Origin: Lysobacterales bacterium | GTDB lineage: Bacteria; Pseudomonadota; Gammaproteobacteria; Xanthomonadales; SZUA-5 | NCBI GenBank assembly: GCA_022841325.1 | Contig: JALHRS010000047.1 | Span: 1 to 45,289, forward strand | Reading direction: 5' to 3' | Length of the DNA: 45,289 bases | Shown: piece by piece, positions 1 through 8,177 of the stretch | How positions within the stretch are numbered: the stretch's first letter is position 1 | Layout of the letters: the number at the start of each line of letters is the position of its first letter | Notes under the pieces: generated by a model | The model's input: the letters and a program-made list of their open reading frames with translations, nothing else | What the model was told of the DNA's origin: nothing | Database searches by the model: none | Made by a program: the position numbers and the translations under genes

Positions 1-2025
1 CAGCTCGCGATGCTGTTCGCGGCGATGCCTACGCTGGATCTGTGGTTCGACGCCGAAGCCGGGATGTTCCACTATGTCCAGCCCTTCTTGTCCAAGCTGG
101 TCTGGAAAGGTGGCGCTGTTGGCGTCCGGCTGCGCCTGGAGCCGGCCAGCGATGTCGCGTCGCTCAAAGAGCTGGCGTGGGCCTACAACTCGGCGCGCCA
201 ACCGGTGAAGGGCATGAGCAGCGAGTCGCTGGCCTGGCCGATCGACCTGCTCGACTACTGGCTGCGCGAACCTAGGAAGCTGGGACAGGTCAGGCCGTAC
301 AGCCTTGATGCGGCCAACAATCCCATCCAGGGGATCAAGACCTACCAGACCCAGGCCCTCGCGGCCGGCGCGCAGCAGGCCGACCGCAAGCATCTGGCCA
401 AGCTGATCCGCGTCGACTTCGTTGCCGCCCAGCGGGGCCTGGGCTCGGAAGAGGCCGACTCCAAGTCCACGTCGTTGTCACATCCCGTCGGCCTGTTCTC
501 GAACCAGCTCCTGAAGTTCGCGCGCCAGCACCTCAACGTTACCGTCACCGGGCACGGGCAACGCGCCGACCTCATCCAAGCGGTCGCCAATGCACAGAAG
601 GACCTGGACCAGAAGATCCACGATGCCTTGGCGTCCTCGGTGGCCGAGGTGAAGCTGCTCGGCTACCCCGGCCTTCACGATCCCCAGGAAATCCGGTTCA
701 GGACGCGTATCCACACTGCCGACCTGCTCGACCACAGCACCGCCGTCCAGTACAGCATGAAAGGCGGGACCGGCGAAGACATGCTGCCGGAGTTCTCGAT
801 CGGACTGGGCTACCAAAACCTGCAGTCGCTGAGCTACCAGCTCGTGTCGTTCAAGACCGCACGAATGAACCCCGAGAAAGGTTCGCCGCCGCCGGTCCAC
901 CTCGTCATGATCGAGGAGCCTGAGGCCCATCTGCACGTCCAGGTGCAGCGCATTTTTCCGGACAAGGCGCACAAGCTCATCAGCCCGACCGACAAGGATG
1001 CCAGCGCGCTGCAAAGCCAGTTGCTGATCAGCACGCATTCCAGCCACCTCGCGCACGCAGAGGACTTTGACCGGCTGCGGTACGTGCGGCGGATCCCACC
1101 TTCGGCGACCCATCTGACGCCGAGCACCGAAGTCGTCGACCTGGGTGAGGTGTTCGGCGACGACGACGAGACGCGTCAATTCGCGGAACGCTACTTCCGC
1201 GTGCAGCACACCGATCTGCTTTTCGCTAACGCCGCCCTGTTTGTTGAAGGCGTCGCAGAGCGCATGCTCGTGCCGCTCTTCATGGAGCTGAAGTACGAGA
1301 AATTGAACAGCCGCTATGTCTCCTTCTTGGACATCGGCGGCAGCCACGCCCACCGGCTGAGGCCCCTGGTTGAGAAGCTCCGGATTCCCACCATCGTCAT
1401 CACCGACCTCGATCCGACCGAGAAGAAGGTCGGCCCCAAAGGCAAGATACGCTGGATGGCCACGGCGAACGCAGGCCAGGCTGGCCTCAGGTGCGGCAAC
1501 GCCACGCTGCGCGAATGGCATCCCAAGCTGCAAGACGTGGACGACTTCAAAGCGCCAACGCTCGCCCAGCTCATCTGGAACGGTGCCCAGGACTGCAAGG
1601 TGCGGTTCGCATGGCAGCTGCCGGTCTCCGAGGCGGGCAACCAATGGCCGACGACCTTCGAGGACTCGCTTATCCTAACCAACATCGATTGGTTCAAGGG
1701 GCTCAACAAGCTGGCTGAAGAGGCCGAGGCTGCCAGGGCCGGCGGCCAATACAAGTCCCAGGACACAGACAAGGAAAGGAAGGTCAAGCCACCTACCGGG
1801 GCACTGGCCGAAGCGGCCGAGGTCGTGGCAGGCGCTGCCACCGACGTGGACCTACTGAAGGCCCTGCACGCGCTGATGCGCGATTCGTTCAGCAAGGGCG
1901 ATTTCGCAGCCAGCATCTTTGAGCGCGTCGCGGCCGGTGAGGACGTCACGTGCCCCAAGTACATCGCCGACGCCCTCACCTGGCTGCAGGATGAACTCGA
2001 TCCCGCCGAAAGCGTCACGCCATGA
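1..2025 (+). CDS. OLD-family ATP-dependent nuclease, GajA-like (5' end outside window)
   Basis: The frame is open at base 1, so this is the last 674 codons of a longer protein. ATPase C-terminal motifs are visible: Walker B-like VMIEEPEAHLH near visible residue 303, and the following QLLISTHSSHLA switch segment near residue 340. A TOPRIM domain follows, with its acidic residue in LFVEGVAER (about 413) and the DLD pair in VITDLDP (about 468). This order (ABC-type ATPase, then TOPRIM) is that of OLD nucleases. The next gene, overlapping by ATGA, encodes a UvrD-like helicase, which is the class 2 OLD or Gabija arrangement. In known Gabija, GajA is a nucleotide-sensing DNA nuclease defending against phage. 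Walker A must lie upstream of the window. At over 674 aa it is longer than the best-known GajA (about 580 aa), so it may be a divergent relative. Intact TOPRIM residues suggest an active nuclease. Confidence 0.85.
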   Translation, partial: QLAMLFAAMPTLDLWFDAEAGMFHYVQPFLSKLVWKGGAVGVRLRLEPASDVASLKELAWAYNSARQPVKGMSSESLAWPIDLLDYWLREPRKLGQVRPYSLDAANNPIQGIKTYQTQALAAGAQQADRKHLAKLIRVDFVAAQRGLGSEEADSKSTSLSHPVGLFSNQLLKFARQHLNVTVTGHGQRADLIQAVANAQKDLDQKIHDALASSVAEVKLLGYPGLHDPQEIRFRTRIHTADLLDHSTAVQYSMKGGTGEDMLPEFSIGLGYQNLQSLSYQLVSFKTARMNPEKGSPPPVHLVMIEEPEAHLHVQVQRIFPDKAHKLISPTDKDASALQSQLLISTHSSHLAHAEDFDRLRYVRRIPPSATHLTPSTEVVDLGEVFGDDDETRQFAERYFRVQHTDLLFANAALFVEGVAERMLVPLFMELKYEKLNSRYVSFLDIGGSHAHRLRPLVEKLRIPTIVITDLDPTEKKVGPKGKIRWMATANAGQAGLRCGNATLREWHPKLQDVDDFKAPTLAQLIWNGAQDCKVRFAWQLPVSEAGNQWPTTFEDSLILTNIDWFKGLNKLAEEAEAARAGGQYKSQDTDKERKVKPPTGALAEAAEVVAGAATDVDLLKALHALMRDSFSKGDFAASIFERVAAGEDVTCPKYIADALTWLQDELDPAESVTP

Positions 2026-3980
2026 CCGGCGCCGTCGTCCATGAAGGCAACGACCGCGACGCCGGCGTCGTCGAGGAAATCTGCGGGTACCTGACAGAGC
2101 AGCCGCCGCGGAGCTTCTTCCTGTTCGCGGGAGCCGGCTCGGGCAAGACACGCACGCTGGTCGAAGTGCTGCGCCGGCTGACCGGCGTCGTGCCGCACGA
2201 GAGCGGCGGAAGGCTTGCCAACCGCCTGCGCCTCTATGGTCGATCGATCCGCGTCGTCACGTACACCAAGAACGCGGTCGCGGTCATCTGCGGCCGGCTG
2301 GGCATCAACGATCTGGTCGCCGTGTCGACGATTCACTCCTTTTGTTGGGAACTGATCGGCGGCTTTGACGACGACATCCGCGAGGCGCTGATCGCCGATA
2401 AGGTGGTACAGCTCGAAGAAGCCAAAACCAAGGCGACGGCCAAGGTTAGGGGCATCACTGATACGGACCGCAGGAAATTCGCTGAAATTGAAGCGGAGAT
2501 TGAAGCCCTGAAGAGCGTGCCGACGTTCATCTACCACCCCGACAAGGACATCTACGGTGAAGGTGCCATGCAGCACGGCCAAGTGCTGGACGCCACGGCC
2601 TGGCTGCTCTCGAACCGGCCGACGCTGCGGACCATCCTGCAGGACCGCCACCCCATCATCCTGATCGACGAGTCCCAGGACACGATGAAGTCGGTGCTTG
2701 ACGCGCTGATGAAGCTAGCGGACCCCTGGGGCAGCGGCCTTACGCTCGGACTCGTAGGGGATCACCGCCAGCGCATTTACATGGACGGTCATTCTGACTT
2801 GCCCGGCCTAGTGCCTCCCGGCTGGGCCAAGCCCGAGCTGAAGATGAACCATCGCAGCCAGCAGCGAATTGTTCATCTCATCAACAAGATCTGGGCGGCA
2901 AAGCTGGCGGGCCGTACACAGCCCGCCGCAGGCGTAGAACAACACCACCGCACCGAGAAGACAGGGGGCGCGGCGCGCTTGTTCATTGGAAATACATCCC
3001 TCTCGACGCCAGAAAAGCGCCAGAAGGAGGCCTGGGTTGCATCGCAGATGCAGCAGGCGGCCCAGAGCGATGCGTGGGCGACGTCGGCCGGCTATCAGTC
3101 GCTCGCGCTGGAGCACAAACTGGTTGCGGCGCGCGGCGACTTCTTGGATGTCTACACGGCGATGACGCTCATCGACCCGAACGCGGCCGCACCGTCCGGC
3201 AGGGGTGAGAACACGGGGCCTTCAGTCGCTCGGCTTGTGCTTCAGGATCTCGCGCAGCTCGCGGCCTGCGTGGCTGCGGACGGGTCCGTCAACGACTTCG
3301 CGGCCACAGAGGTGCTCAGACGGGCCGGCGGCCTTGATCAACTCCCGACTGACGCCGATCAGCGTATCGCGCGGACAGAGGAAATGCATCAGGCCCTCGC
3401 CGCGTTTGGCGCGACGTGCGTCAAACCAGACGCTACCGTCGCCGAGGTCGTCGCGCCCATCATCAAGGCGCGGGTGTTCAAGGTGGACGCTCGGCTGCTG
3501 CAGCAGTTTGCAGACCAGACCCCACCGCCCGCTGCGCCAATTCCGCGCAAGGAATCGGAGACAGACGAGGCACGACGGCGAAGGGGGTGGTGCGCTTTGT
3601 TCAAGGCGCCATGGGCCGAACTGGAGCGGTACCGGCGCTACCTGGCCGGCAACTCCGAGCTCGCCACGCACCAGGTGGTCAAGGGGTCGGAGTTCACGCA
3701 CGTCATGGTGGTCATGGACGACGACCAGTCCGGCGGCAACCAAATCTCCTATGACAAGCTGTTTGGCGCGACCGAACTGGGAGAACGCGATCTGGACAAC
3801 GTCCAGGCCGGGAAAGAGACAACCATCGACCGCAGCCTGCGACTGTTGTACGTCACCTGTAGCCGGGCCCGTGAATCGCTGGCGCTGGTCTTGTGGGCTA
3901 AAAACCCTACCGAAGCGCTTGAATTTGCGCGACACAAGAGTGGCTGGTTCGCCCATGGAGAAGTGTCCGAGATTCCATAG
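2022..3980 (+). CDS. UvrD/Rep-like superfamily 1 helicase, GajB-like partner
   Basis: A 652-aa SF1 helicase. Walker A AGAGSGKT is at residues 36-43, motif Ia-like VVTYTKNAV follows, then STIHSFCWEL, Walker B ILIDESQD near 212-219, motif III GLVGDHRQRIY, motif IV NHRSQQR near 276, motif V-like VKGSEF near 553 and motif VI YVTCSRARE near 608. All core SF1A motifs are present, so it should be ATP-dependent. Its ATG overlaps the stop of the OLD gene (ATGA, 2022-2025), implying translational coupling. In Gabija, GajB binds the GajA tetramer and helps activate it. This protein is longer than the usual GajB (about 500 aa); the extra length lies mainly between motifs IV and V. A general repair helicase is less likely given the partner. 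Confidence 0.85.
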   Translation: MTGAVVHEGNDRDAGVVEEICGYLTEQPPRSFFLFAGAGSGKTRTLVEVLRRLTGVVPHESGGRLANRLRLYGRSIRVVTYTKNAVAVICGRLGINDLVAVSTIHSFCWELIGGFDDDIREALIADKVVQLEEAKTKATAKVRGITDTDRRKFAEIEAEIEALKSVPTFIYHPDKDIYGEGAMQHGQVLDATAWLLSNRPTLRTILQDRHPIILIDESQDTMKSVLDALMKLADPWGSGLTLGLVGDHRQRIYMDGHSDLPGLVPPGWAKPELKMNHRSQQRIVHLINKIWAAKLAGRTQPAAGVEQHHRTEKTGGAARLFIGNTSLSTPEKRQKEAWVASQMQQAAQSDAWATSAGYQSLALEHKLVAARGDFLDVYTAMTLIDPNAAAPSGRGENTGPSVARLVLQDLAQLAACVAADGSVNDFAATEVLRRAGGLDQLPTDADQRIARTEEMHQALAAFGATCVKPDATVAEVVAPIIKARVFKVDARLLQQFADQTPPPAAPIPRKESETDEARRRRGWCALFKAPWAELERYRRYLAGNSELATHQVVKGSEFTHVMVVMDDDQSGGNQISYDKLFGATELGERDLDNVQAGKETTIDRSLRLLYVTCSRARESLALVLWAKNPTEALEFARHKSGWFAHGEVSEIP

Positions 3981-3991
3981 CCCCGACACGC

Positions 3992-4025
3992 AACAAAACT
4001 GGACACCCAACAAAACTGGACACCC
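3992..4025. repeat. Two exact 17-bp tandem units
   Basis: The unit aacaaaactggacaccc occurs at 3992-4008 and again at 4009-4025. Its tggacaccc end recurs at 6172-6180 and 7107-7115. After the second copy, 4017-4054 resembles 7107-7136 (tggacaccc, ATTT, GGA, TTTTCCCT in order), so a short unnamed intergenic motif is shared by the two loci. Confidence 0.75.
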
Positions 4026-4092
4026 AATTTGTAGGATTTTCCCTACGAACTTTGCCGTCTTTTTCCGACTGACATGAGCGCGGGCGAGGTCA

Positions 4093-4425
4093 ATGATGTG
4101 GCCCATGACCTACGCCCGCTCCATCCTTTTACCGCCCGGTTCACCGGGTACTTTCCATTGCGTCTCGCGCTGCGTACGACGGGCTTCCTTGGTGGTGAGG
4201 ATCGGCTGTCCGGCCGCTCCTTCAAGCACCGTTGGCAATAGGTAGAGGACCGCATTCACGAACCCGCCGCGATCTTCGGCGTGGCGGTCTTGGCCGATGC
4301 GGTGATGAGCCATCATGCAACGGTGATGGTTCAGACCCTGCCGGATGCGATGTCGGCTTGGTCGGCAGACGAGGTCGCAACGCGCGTAGCGCAGATTCTC
4401 AGCTTGGTCGGTAGCTGGAAGGTTT
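4093..4425 (+). pseudogene. Decayed REP-associated tyrosine (IS200-like) transposase
   Basis: Reading from ATG 4105 gives MTYARSILLPPGSPGTFHCV and then SRCVRRA, the start typical of RAYT/IS200-like transposases. A one-base loss near 4190 shifts the frame; the next frame continues GGEDRLSGRSFKHRWQ, hits an amber codon near 4240, then VEDRIHEPAAIFGVAVLADAV. The family's MSNHVHVV (HUH metal site) is degraded here to MSHHATVM, so the catalytic histidine pair is broken. Similarity continues through QTLPDAMSAWSADEVATR to about 4420, and the catalytic tyrosine region is missing. It is a clear relic. RAYTs are the enzymes linked to REP palindromes, which abound in this window. Confidence 0.8.
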
Positions 4426-4583
4426 TCGCCCTGCGGAATTCACCGATTGCCGCGCATGGGGTACCGAAGATTGTTGTCGGGTCGCAACTTGGGCAGCGCG
4501 ATCCGCTTCGCGGGGCCTGATGGCTCCTTGCCACTTTAAGGTGGGCGGGTTCTGCCCTGCTTGAGCTGTTCTTCTTCGCTGAT

Positions 4584-4922
4584 TTAGGTAAAGAAATAGA
4601 TAACCAACAAGATCGCGAGACAGAAGGGTAGTCGGCCGAGCAGCACGCGGATATTGCCGGACACGGGCAGCCGTCGGGTGAGCCGATCAGGGTCGATCGC
4701 AGAAATGGCGAGTATCCCTAACAGCACGCTGCCGACAGCGAGAGCGCCAAAGGCCATGATCGGCTCCTTGTTGGCACCCATCAGCACGATGAAGAAGCCC
4801 ATGATTGCAAGCAGCACCGCGGCCAGCAAGCCCAGCACGCGAAGGGTGAAGTCCAGCCCCTTGATGACTTTGTCGAACGGCGTCGTCTTCTTTTGCGAAA
4901 CCACTTGTTCGGCGTCGGTCAT
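4584..4922 (-). CDS. Small inner-membrane protein of unknown function
   Basis: A 112-aa protein starting MTDAEQVVSQKK. I chose this start because the longer frame would run back through the REP-like element at 5002-5084. A charged cytoplasmic N-terminus of about 30 residues is followed by three hydrophobic stretches: VLGLLAAVLLAIMGFFIVL, IMAFGALAVGSVLLGILAIS, and FCLAILLVIYFF at the very end, so three transmembrane helices are expected. No family is recognised. It faces the DUF4349 lipoprotein gene divergently across two palindromic repeats. Confidence 0.6.
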   Translation of the reverse strand: MTDAEQVVSQKKTTPFDKVIKGLDFTLRVLGLLAAVLLAIMGFFIVLMGANKEPIMAFGALAVGSVLLGILAISAIDPDRLTRRLPVSGNIRVLLGRLPFCLAILLVIYFFT

Positions 4923-5001
4923 GGAGTGTTGGTCCCGGAATCGTGCAGGTCGAGCATAGCCAGATCCCATCGACTCAGGATGACCTGCGTGTGTCGCCGA
5001 C

Positions 5002-5084
5002 CTGGGATCGCCGACTTGTAGTCGGCGCTGTGGCGTTGCGCATTTCCGTGGCCAGAAGCGCCGAGTGCAACTCGGCGATCCCAG
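5002..5084. repeat. Family A bipartite REP-like element, copy 1
   Basis: Half 1 (5002-5028) forms a hairpin with stem gccgact/agtcggc. Half 2 (5058-5084) forms one with stem gccgagt/actcggc. Each is flanked by ctgggatc or gatcccag, so the whole element is also an inverted repeat. Five copies occur in this window. Confidence 0.85.
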
Positions 5085-5087
5085 CAA

Positions 5088-5166
5088 GTAGCCCGGGTAA
5101 GCGCCAGCGCACCCGGGGGCTTTGCGGCAGGACTTCCCGGGTGCGCCTTCGGCTTACCCGGGCTAC
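5088..5166. repeat. Family B palindromic repeat, copy 1
   Basis: The arms are gtagcccgggtaagcgc and its complement gcgccttcggcttacccgggctac (aligned apart from a small bulge), around internal gcacccgggg/cccgggtgc arms. A near-identical copy lies at 7728-7806. It abuts family A here, as it does near 7.8 kb in the opposite order. Confidence 0.85.
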
Positions 5167-5321
5167 TGCTGACTGACACGGTGCGATGGGCGGGTTCCGC
5201 CCTATCTGAGCTGAATGCCGTCGTTGTGGGCACGGCCGTGCCTCGCCCTTTGTGTGCAATTCTGCGCAGGCCGTGGACCGTTGTTCGGTCGACGAACACC
5301 CAAACTGTGCCGGGAACCCAC

Positions 5322-6155
5322 ATGACTCAGCTTTTGACGGTTCGCGCCTTGTCCAGAGTGCTGATTTCGCTGTTGCTGCTTTGCATGCTGGCAGCTTGCA
5401 AGAAGGAAGCGGTTGTTTCGCCCGGAGCTGGTGCACCGGAGGGTGTGGCCGGTATTTCATCGAAGGCAGGCGGATTCCTGGCTTACACGCACACGGTCGG
5501 CTTTGAGGTTGATCCGGACAGTATTGCCGGGCGAATCGCGGCGCTTCAGAGCGCGTGCAACGAGGAGCGCTTCGGGGCTTGCAGCGTGCTTTCGATGGAA
5601 TCGACGTCGGGGCGCGCCGCGAGAGGCAGTATCGCCATGCGCGTGGTGCCTGCCGCGGTCGAAGCACTGGTCAAGCTCGGCGGCGAAGGAACCCAATTCT
5701 CCACGCGGCAGACCTCGGCGGAGGATCTGGCGGACGCAGTCGCCGATGTGAGCGACAGCCGGGATCTGCTGACGCGTCAGCGCGCGAAATTGCTGGAATT
5801 CAGCGAGCGCAAGGATCTTGCGGTGTCTGATCTCATCGCCCTGTCGGAGAACCTGGCCGCCATCGACTCACGCCTGCAATTGCTGGCGCAGGAGTCGGCA
5901 CAACAGCGGCGGCGCATCGAGACCAATCACCTGACCCTCAATTTCGCCAGCAACCTGGAATGGGAGGACGAGTCGGACTTTTCCCTGTCCGGACTCTGGG
6001 ACACCTTTGCATCGAACTTCGAATACGGCATCGACGGCGCGGCCGAATATGCCGGCTTCCTGCTACCCATCGTCGTGTTGTTCTTCCCGCTGGCCTTGCT
6101 GTGGCGCTGGGCATGGCGTTGGGCAACCCGGAGCACACGCGCGAAGGCTACCTAG
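5322..6155 (+). CDS. DUF4349-type lipoprotein
   Basis: A 277-aa protein starting at MTQLLTVRALSR with a GGGAA ribosome site about 7 bases upstream; a longer frame from 5181 lacks support. Residues 11-26 are hydrophobic and end in the lipobox LAAC. The mature part opens with a Ser/Pro/Gly linker. A conserved GFLAYTHTVGFEVDPD strand and a coiled-coil region follow (SRDLLTRQRAKLLEFSERKD through AAIDSRLQLLAQESAQQRRRIE). A C-terminal helix LLPIVVLFFPLALLW precedes a basic tail. This is the DUF4349 layout: N-terminal lipid anchor, periplasmic domain, coiled coil, C-terminal membrane helix. The function is not established; some members resemble anti-sigma or envelope-stress components. Confidence 0.75.
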   Translation: MTQLLTVRALSRVLISLLLLCMLAACKKEAVVSPGAGAPEGVAGISSKAGGFLAYTHTVGFEVDPDSIAGRIAALQSACNEERFGACSVLSMESTSGRAARGSIAMRVVPAAVEALVKLGGEGTQFSTRQTSAEDLADAVADVSDSRDLLTRQRAKLLEFSERKDLAVSDLIALSENLAAIDSRLQLLAQESAQQRRRIETNHLTLNFASNLEWEDESDFSLSGLWDTFASNFEYGIDGAAEYAGFLLPIVVLFFPLALLWRWAWRWATRSTRAKAT

Positions 6156-6270
6156 ATAAGTAGCACAAGAATGGACACCCAGAATCTTCTGCTGTGTCCG
6201 TCAGTGAAGCTGTTCGCTCGGGACTGGCCCGAGGTCTCGGCGCCCGGCATGTCGAACGCCCAGATTTCTG

Positions 6271-6306
6271 TATGTCCAGAGCTGTCGGTATGTCCAGAGC
6301 TGTCGG
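6271..6306. repeat. Two exact 18-bp tandem units in a gene-free stretch
   Basis: The unit tatgtccagagctgtcgg is repeated at 6271-6288 and 6289-6306, followed by a decayed partial third copy and two ccaaacctgt copies. The surrounding 6156-6497 holds no convincing gene; short frames here have no ribosome site or recognisable product. Confidence 0.8.
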
Positions 6307-6497
6307 ATGTCCAAACCTGTCCTCATCCAAACCTGTTCCCAGAGTCGGTCCTGCGTTTGGGGCGGTTCGACAAGAGTCCGACCGAAACAGGTGTCTTTAG
6401 ACCCAAACTGGAGCCAGGTGCCCTCCGACTGGTCCGTGGCCCTTGTGTCCTGTCCGCTCCGTGAGGAAATGTGTCATCCATCCCCAGGAGCATCGAA

Positions 6498-7007
6498 ATG
6501 TCCAGATCCTTGCTGCCCGTCGTCATGTTGCTGATCTCGCCCTTTGCCATGGCGGAAGACTGTCCATGGCTGGCGGACAGCCGCATCAACGAGGCATTTC
6601 CTGAGCAGGCACCCTGGACCATCATGGAAGGCGCGGCGGGCGCGGGGCGCTGCAAATGGCTGAGTGACGGCTCGCGTCCGTCGAGCCAGATCTCGCTGAT
6701 CCAGATGATCAAGGGGTCGCCTGCGGAGGCCGAGAAATACGTCAAGACCGTGGCCGGGGGCATGACCAAGAGCTATCTGGTCAAGCCAGCGCCGGGCCTG
6801 GGCAAGGAAGGCGCCGCTGTTCGCCAGAATGAGGAACCTGACAGCAGGATGCTGACGCTCATCGGACACCAGGGCAAGGAAGTGGTCATGACCCAGATGA
6901 GCTTCCATGGCGGCGTGAGTAAAGAGCAGCAAGCCCAGGCCGAAAAGCTGACGTTGGAGATGTTTGGCCGCGACACCGGCGGCGGCCTGGTGTTGCCGAG
7001 CCGCTAG
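6498..7007 (+). CDS. Periplasmic or secreted hypothetical protein
   Basis: A 169-aa protein. The start at 6498 is chosen because AGGAG lies at 6486-6490, seven bases upstream; an ATG at 6471 lacks such a site. MSRSLLPVVMLLISPFAMA is a type I signal peptide with cleavage expected after AMA. The mature protein starts EDCPWLADSRINEAFP and contains a second cysteine (GRCKWL), so one disulfide is possible. Later segments (AEAEKYVKTVAGG, KEQQAQAEKLTLEMF) look helical. I do not recognise a family. Confidence 0.7.
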   Translation: MSRSLLPVVMLLISPFAMAEDCPWLADSRINEAFPEQAPWTIMEGAAGAGRCKWLSDGSRPSSQISLIQMIKGSPAEAEKYVKTVAGGMTKSYLVKPAPGLGKEGAAVRQNEEPDSRMLTLIGHQGKEVVMTQMSFHGGVSKEQQAQAEKLTLEMFGRDTGGGLVLPSR

Positions 7008-7106
7008 CCGGACGACGGCCTCCGCAAACTCCAGCTTGCGTCGGAAGAGGTGAGAGAAGAGCCGGATCGATCGAGACCAAGCCGAGTGATAACAACACAA
7101 CAACCC

Positions 7107-7136
7107 TGGACACCCGATTTATCGGATTTTTCCCTG
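7107..7136. repeat. Diverged copy of the tggacaccc motif
   Basis: This resembles 4017-4047: tggacaccc, then ATTT, GGA and TTTTCCCT in the same order and spacing within one base. Here it lies about 105 bases upstream of a small secreted-protein gene. Its role is unknown. Confidence 0.5.
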
Positions 7137-7241
7137 CGGCGCCGACATGACCGCCATCATTCTTTGCCATTCGCCTGCTATCGAAGTGCACGTGCAAACC
7201 CTATGCTGCTCGGGCGAATGGATCGCACAGGGGATAGCGCA

Positions 7242-7556
7242 ATGAAGAAGATGTTGATGGCTGCCGCGCTTGCCGTGCTGTCGGGCTCGGCCTTTGCCGA
7301 GTATTCGTTCGAGGTGCACAACAACACCAGAAGCATGATCGTCGGCATCGAGGCTTCGGAAGACGGCGACAGCTGGGGCGATTTTGATATCGCGCGCGGA
7401 ATACCGTCGGGCGCCAGGTCGACGCTGATCTGGGACTCCAGTACCGACGATGGCAACTGTGTCTGGACGTTCCGTGCCACCTTCGCGGACGGTTCGGTGT
7501 CCGCAGGAGTGGACTTCGATTTCTGCGAAGAAGGTCTGGTGCTCGAGTTCAACTGA
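7242..7556 (+). CDS. Small secreted acidic protein
   Basis: A 104-aa protein starting MKKMLMAAALAVLSGSAFA, a clean type I signal peptide cleaved before EYSFEVHN. AGGGGAT lies upstream as ribosome site. The mature part of about 85 residues is acidic (EDGDSWGDFD, STDDGN, DFDFCEEG) with two cysteines that could form a disulfide. Alternating strands (YSFEVHNNT, IVGIEASED, CVWTFRATF) suggest a small beta-sandwich. No family is recognised. The upstream extension to 7050 lacks a signal and is rejected. Confidence 0.7.
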   Translation: MKKMLMAAALAVLSGSAFAEYSFEVHNNTRSMIVGIEASEDGDSWGDFDIARGIPSGARSTLIWDSSTDDGNCVWTFRATFADGSVSAGVDFDFCEEGLVLEFN

Positions 7557-7589
7557 GTACACCGCGCAAGTCGGATTCTCGGATAGAGC

Positions 7590-7625
7590 GGAACCCGCAC
7601 GGCTTTATCGTGCGGATTCCACCGT
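7590..7625. repeat. Family I short palindrome, copy 1
   Basis: gaacccgcac and gtgcggattc flank a short loop. Related copies lie at 9141-9175 and, more decayed, at 10711-10743. Confidence 0.6.
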
Positions 7626-7727
7626 CTACCGCGAATCGGGCAAGGCCGATTCGATGGCGTCGATCTTTCTCCGGGTCTCGGTGAGCGAAGTGTCCAAAGC
7701 AAATGCCCTTCTGAAATTCTCCAGCAT

Positions 7728-7806
7728 GTAGCCCGGGTAAGCGCCAGCGCACCCGGGGGCTTTGCAGCAAGACTTCCCGGGTGCGCCTTCGGCTTACCCG
7801 GGCTAC
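7728..7806. repeat. Family B palindromic repeat, copy 2
   Basis: Near-identical over its 79 bases to 5088-5166, differing at about two internal bases. It is followed by family A copy 2, so the composite is the mirror order of the 5.0-kb composite. Confidence 0.85.
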
Positions 7807-7831
7807 TGCCCGGTTCGTACTTGCGAGGCCA

Positions 7832-7907
7832 GAAGCGCCGAGTGCAACTCGGCGATCCCAGCAGCCATTCACGCGGCAGCCTGGGATCGCCGACTTGCAG
7901 TCGGCGC
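7832..7907. repeat. Family A bipartite REP-like element, copy 2
   Basis: Here the GCCGAGT-type half comes first (7832-7861) and the GCCGACT-type half second (7881-7907), the reverse of copy 1. The remainder of 7557-8177 contains only these repeats and a short gggcgggttccgccc palindrome near 8007. Confidence 0.85.
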
Positions 7908-8177
7908 TTTCGCTCTACGCTCTTCGACTGCCAAGGCCCGAGGTGCGTACTCACGCGGGCTGGAATCCGCCATTGCGTCTGGGCCGCGAGCATCGGTGCC
8001 AGGTCGTGGGCGGGTTCCGCCCTCCTGTCGCGGCATGTGGCGTATACGGCTGACAGAACCTGCGGCCCTGCTCGGACAACGCCAGCTGACTACCGGTTGT
8101 TACATTGATTGAAGATCTGTGTGCAGGCCGGAGAGAATCGCCGCGCCGCATGTGCGGTTCGCCAATGGAACGACTCC

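Noticed and set aside
478..1644. 388-codon frame on the minus strand inside the OLD gene
   Set aside because: It is antisense to a clear ATPase-TOPRIM gene, has no family motifs, and is explained by high GC.
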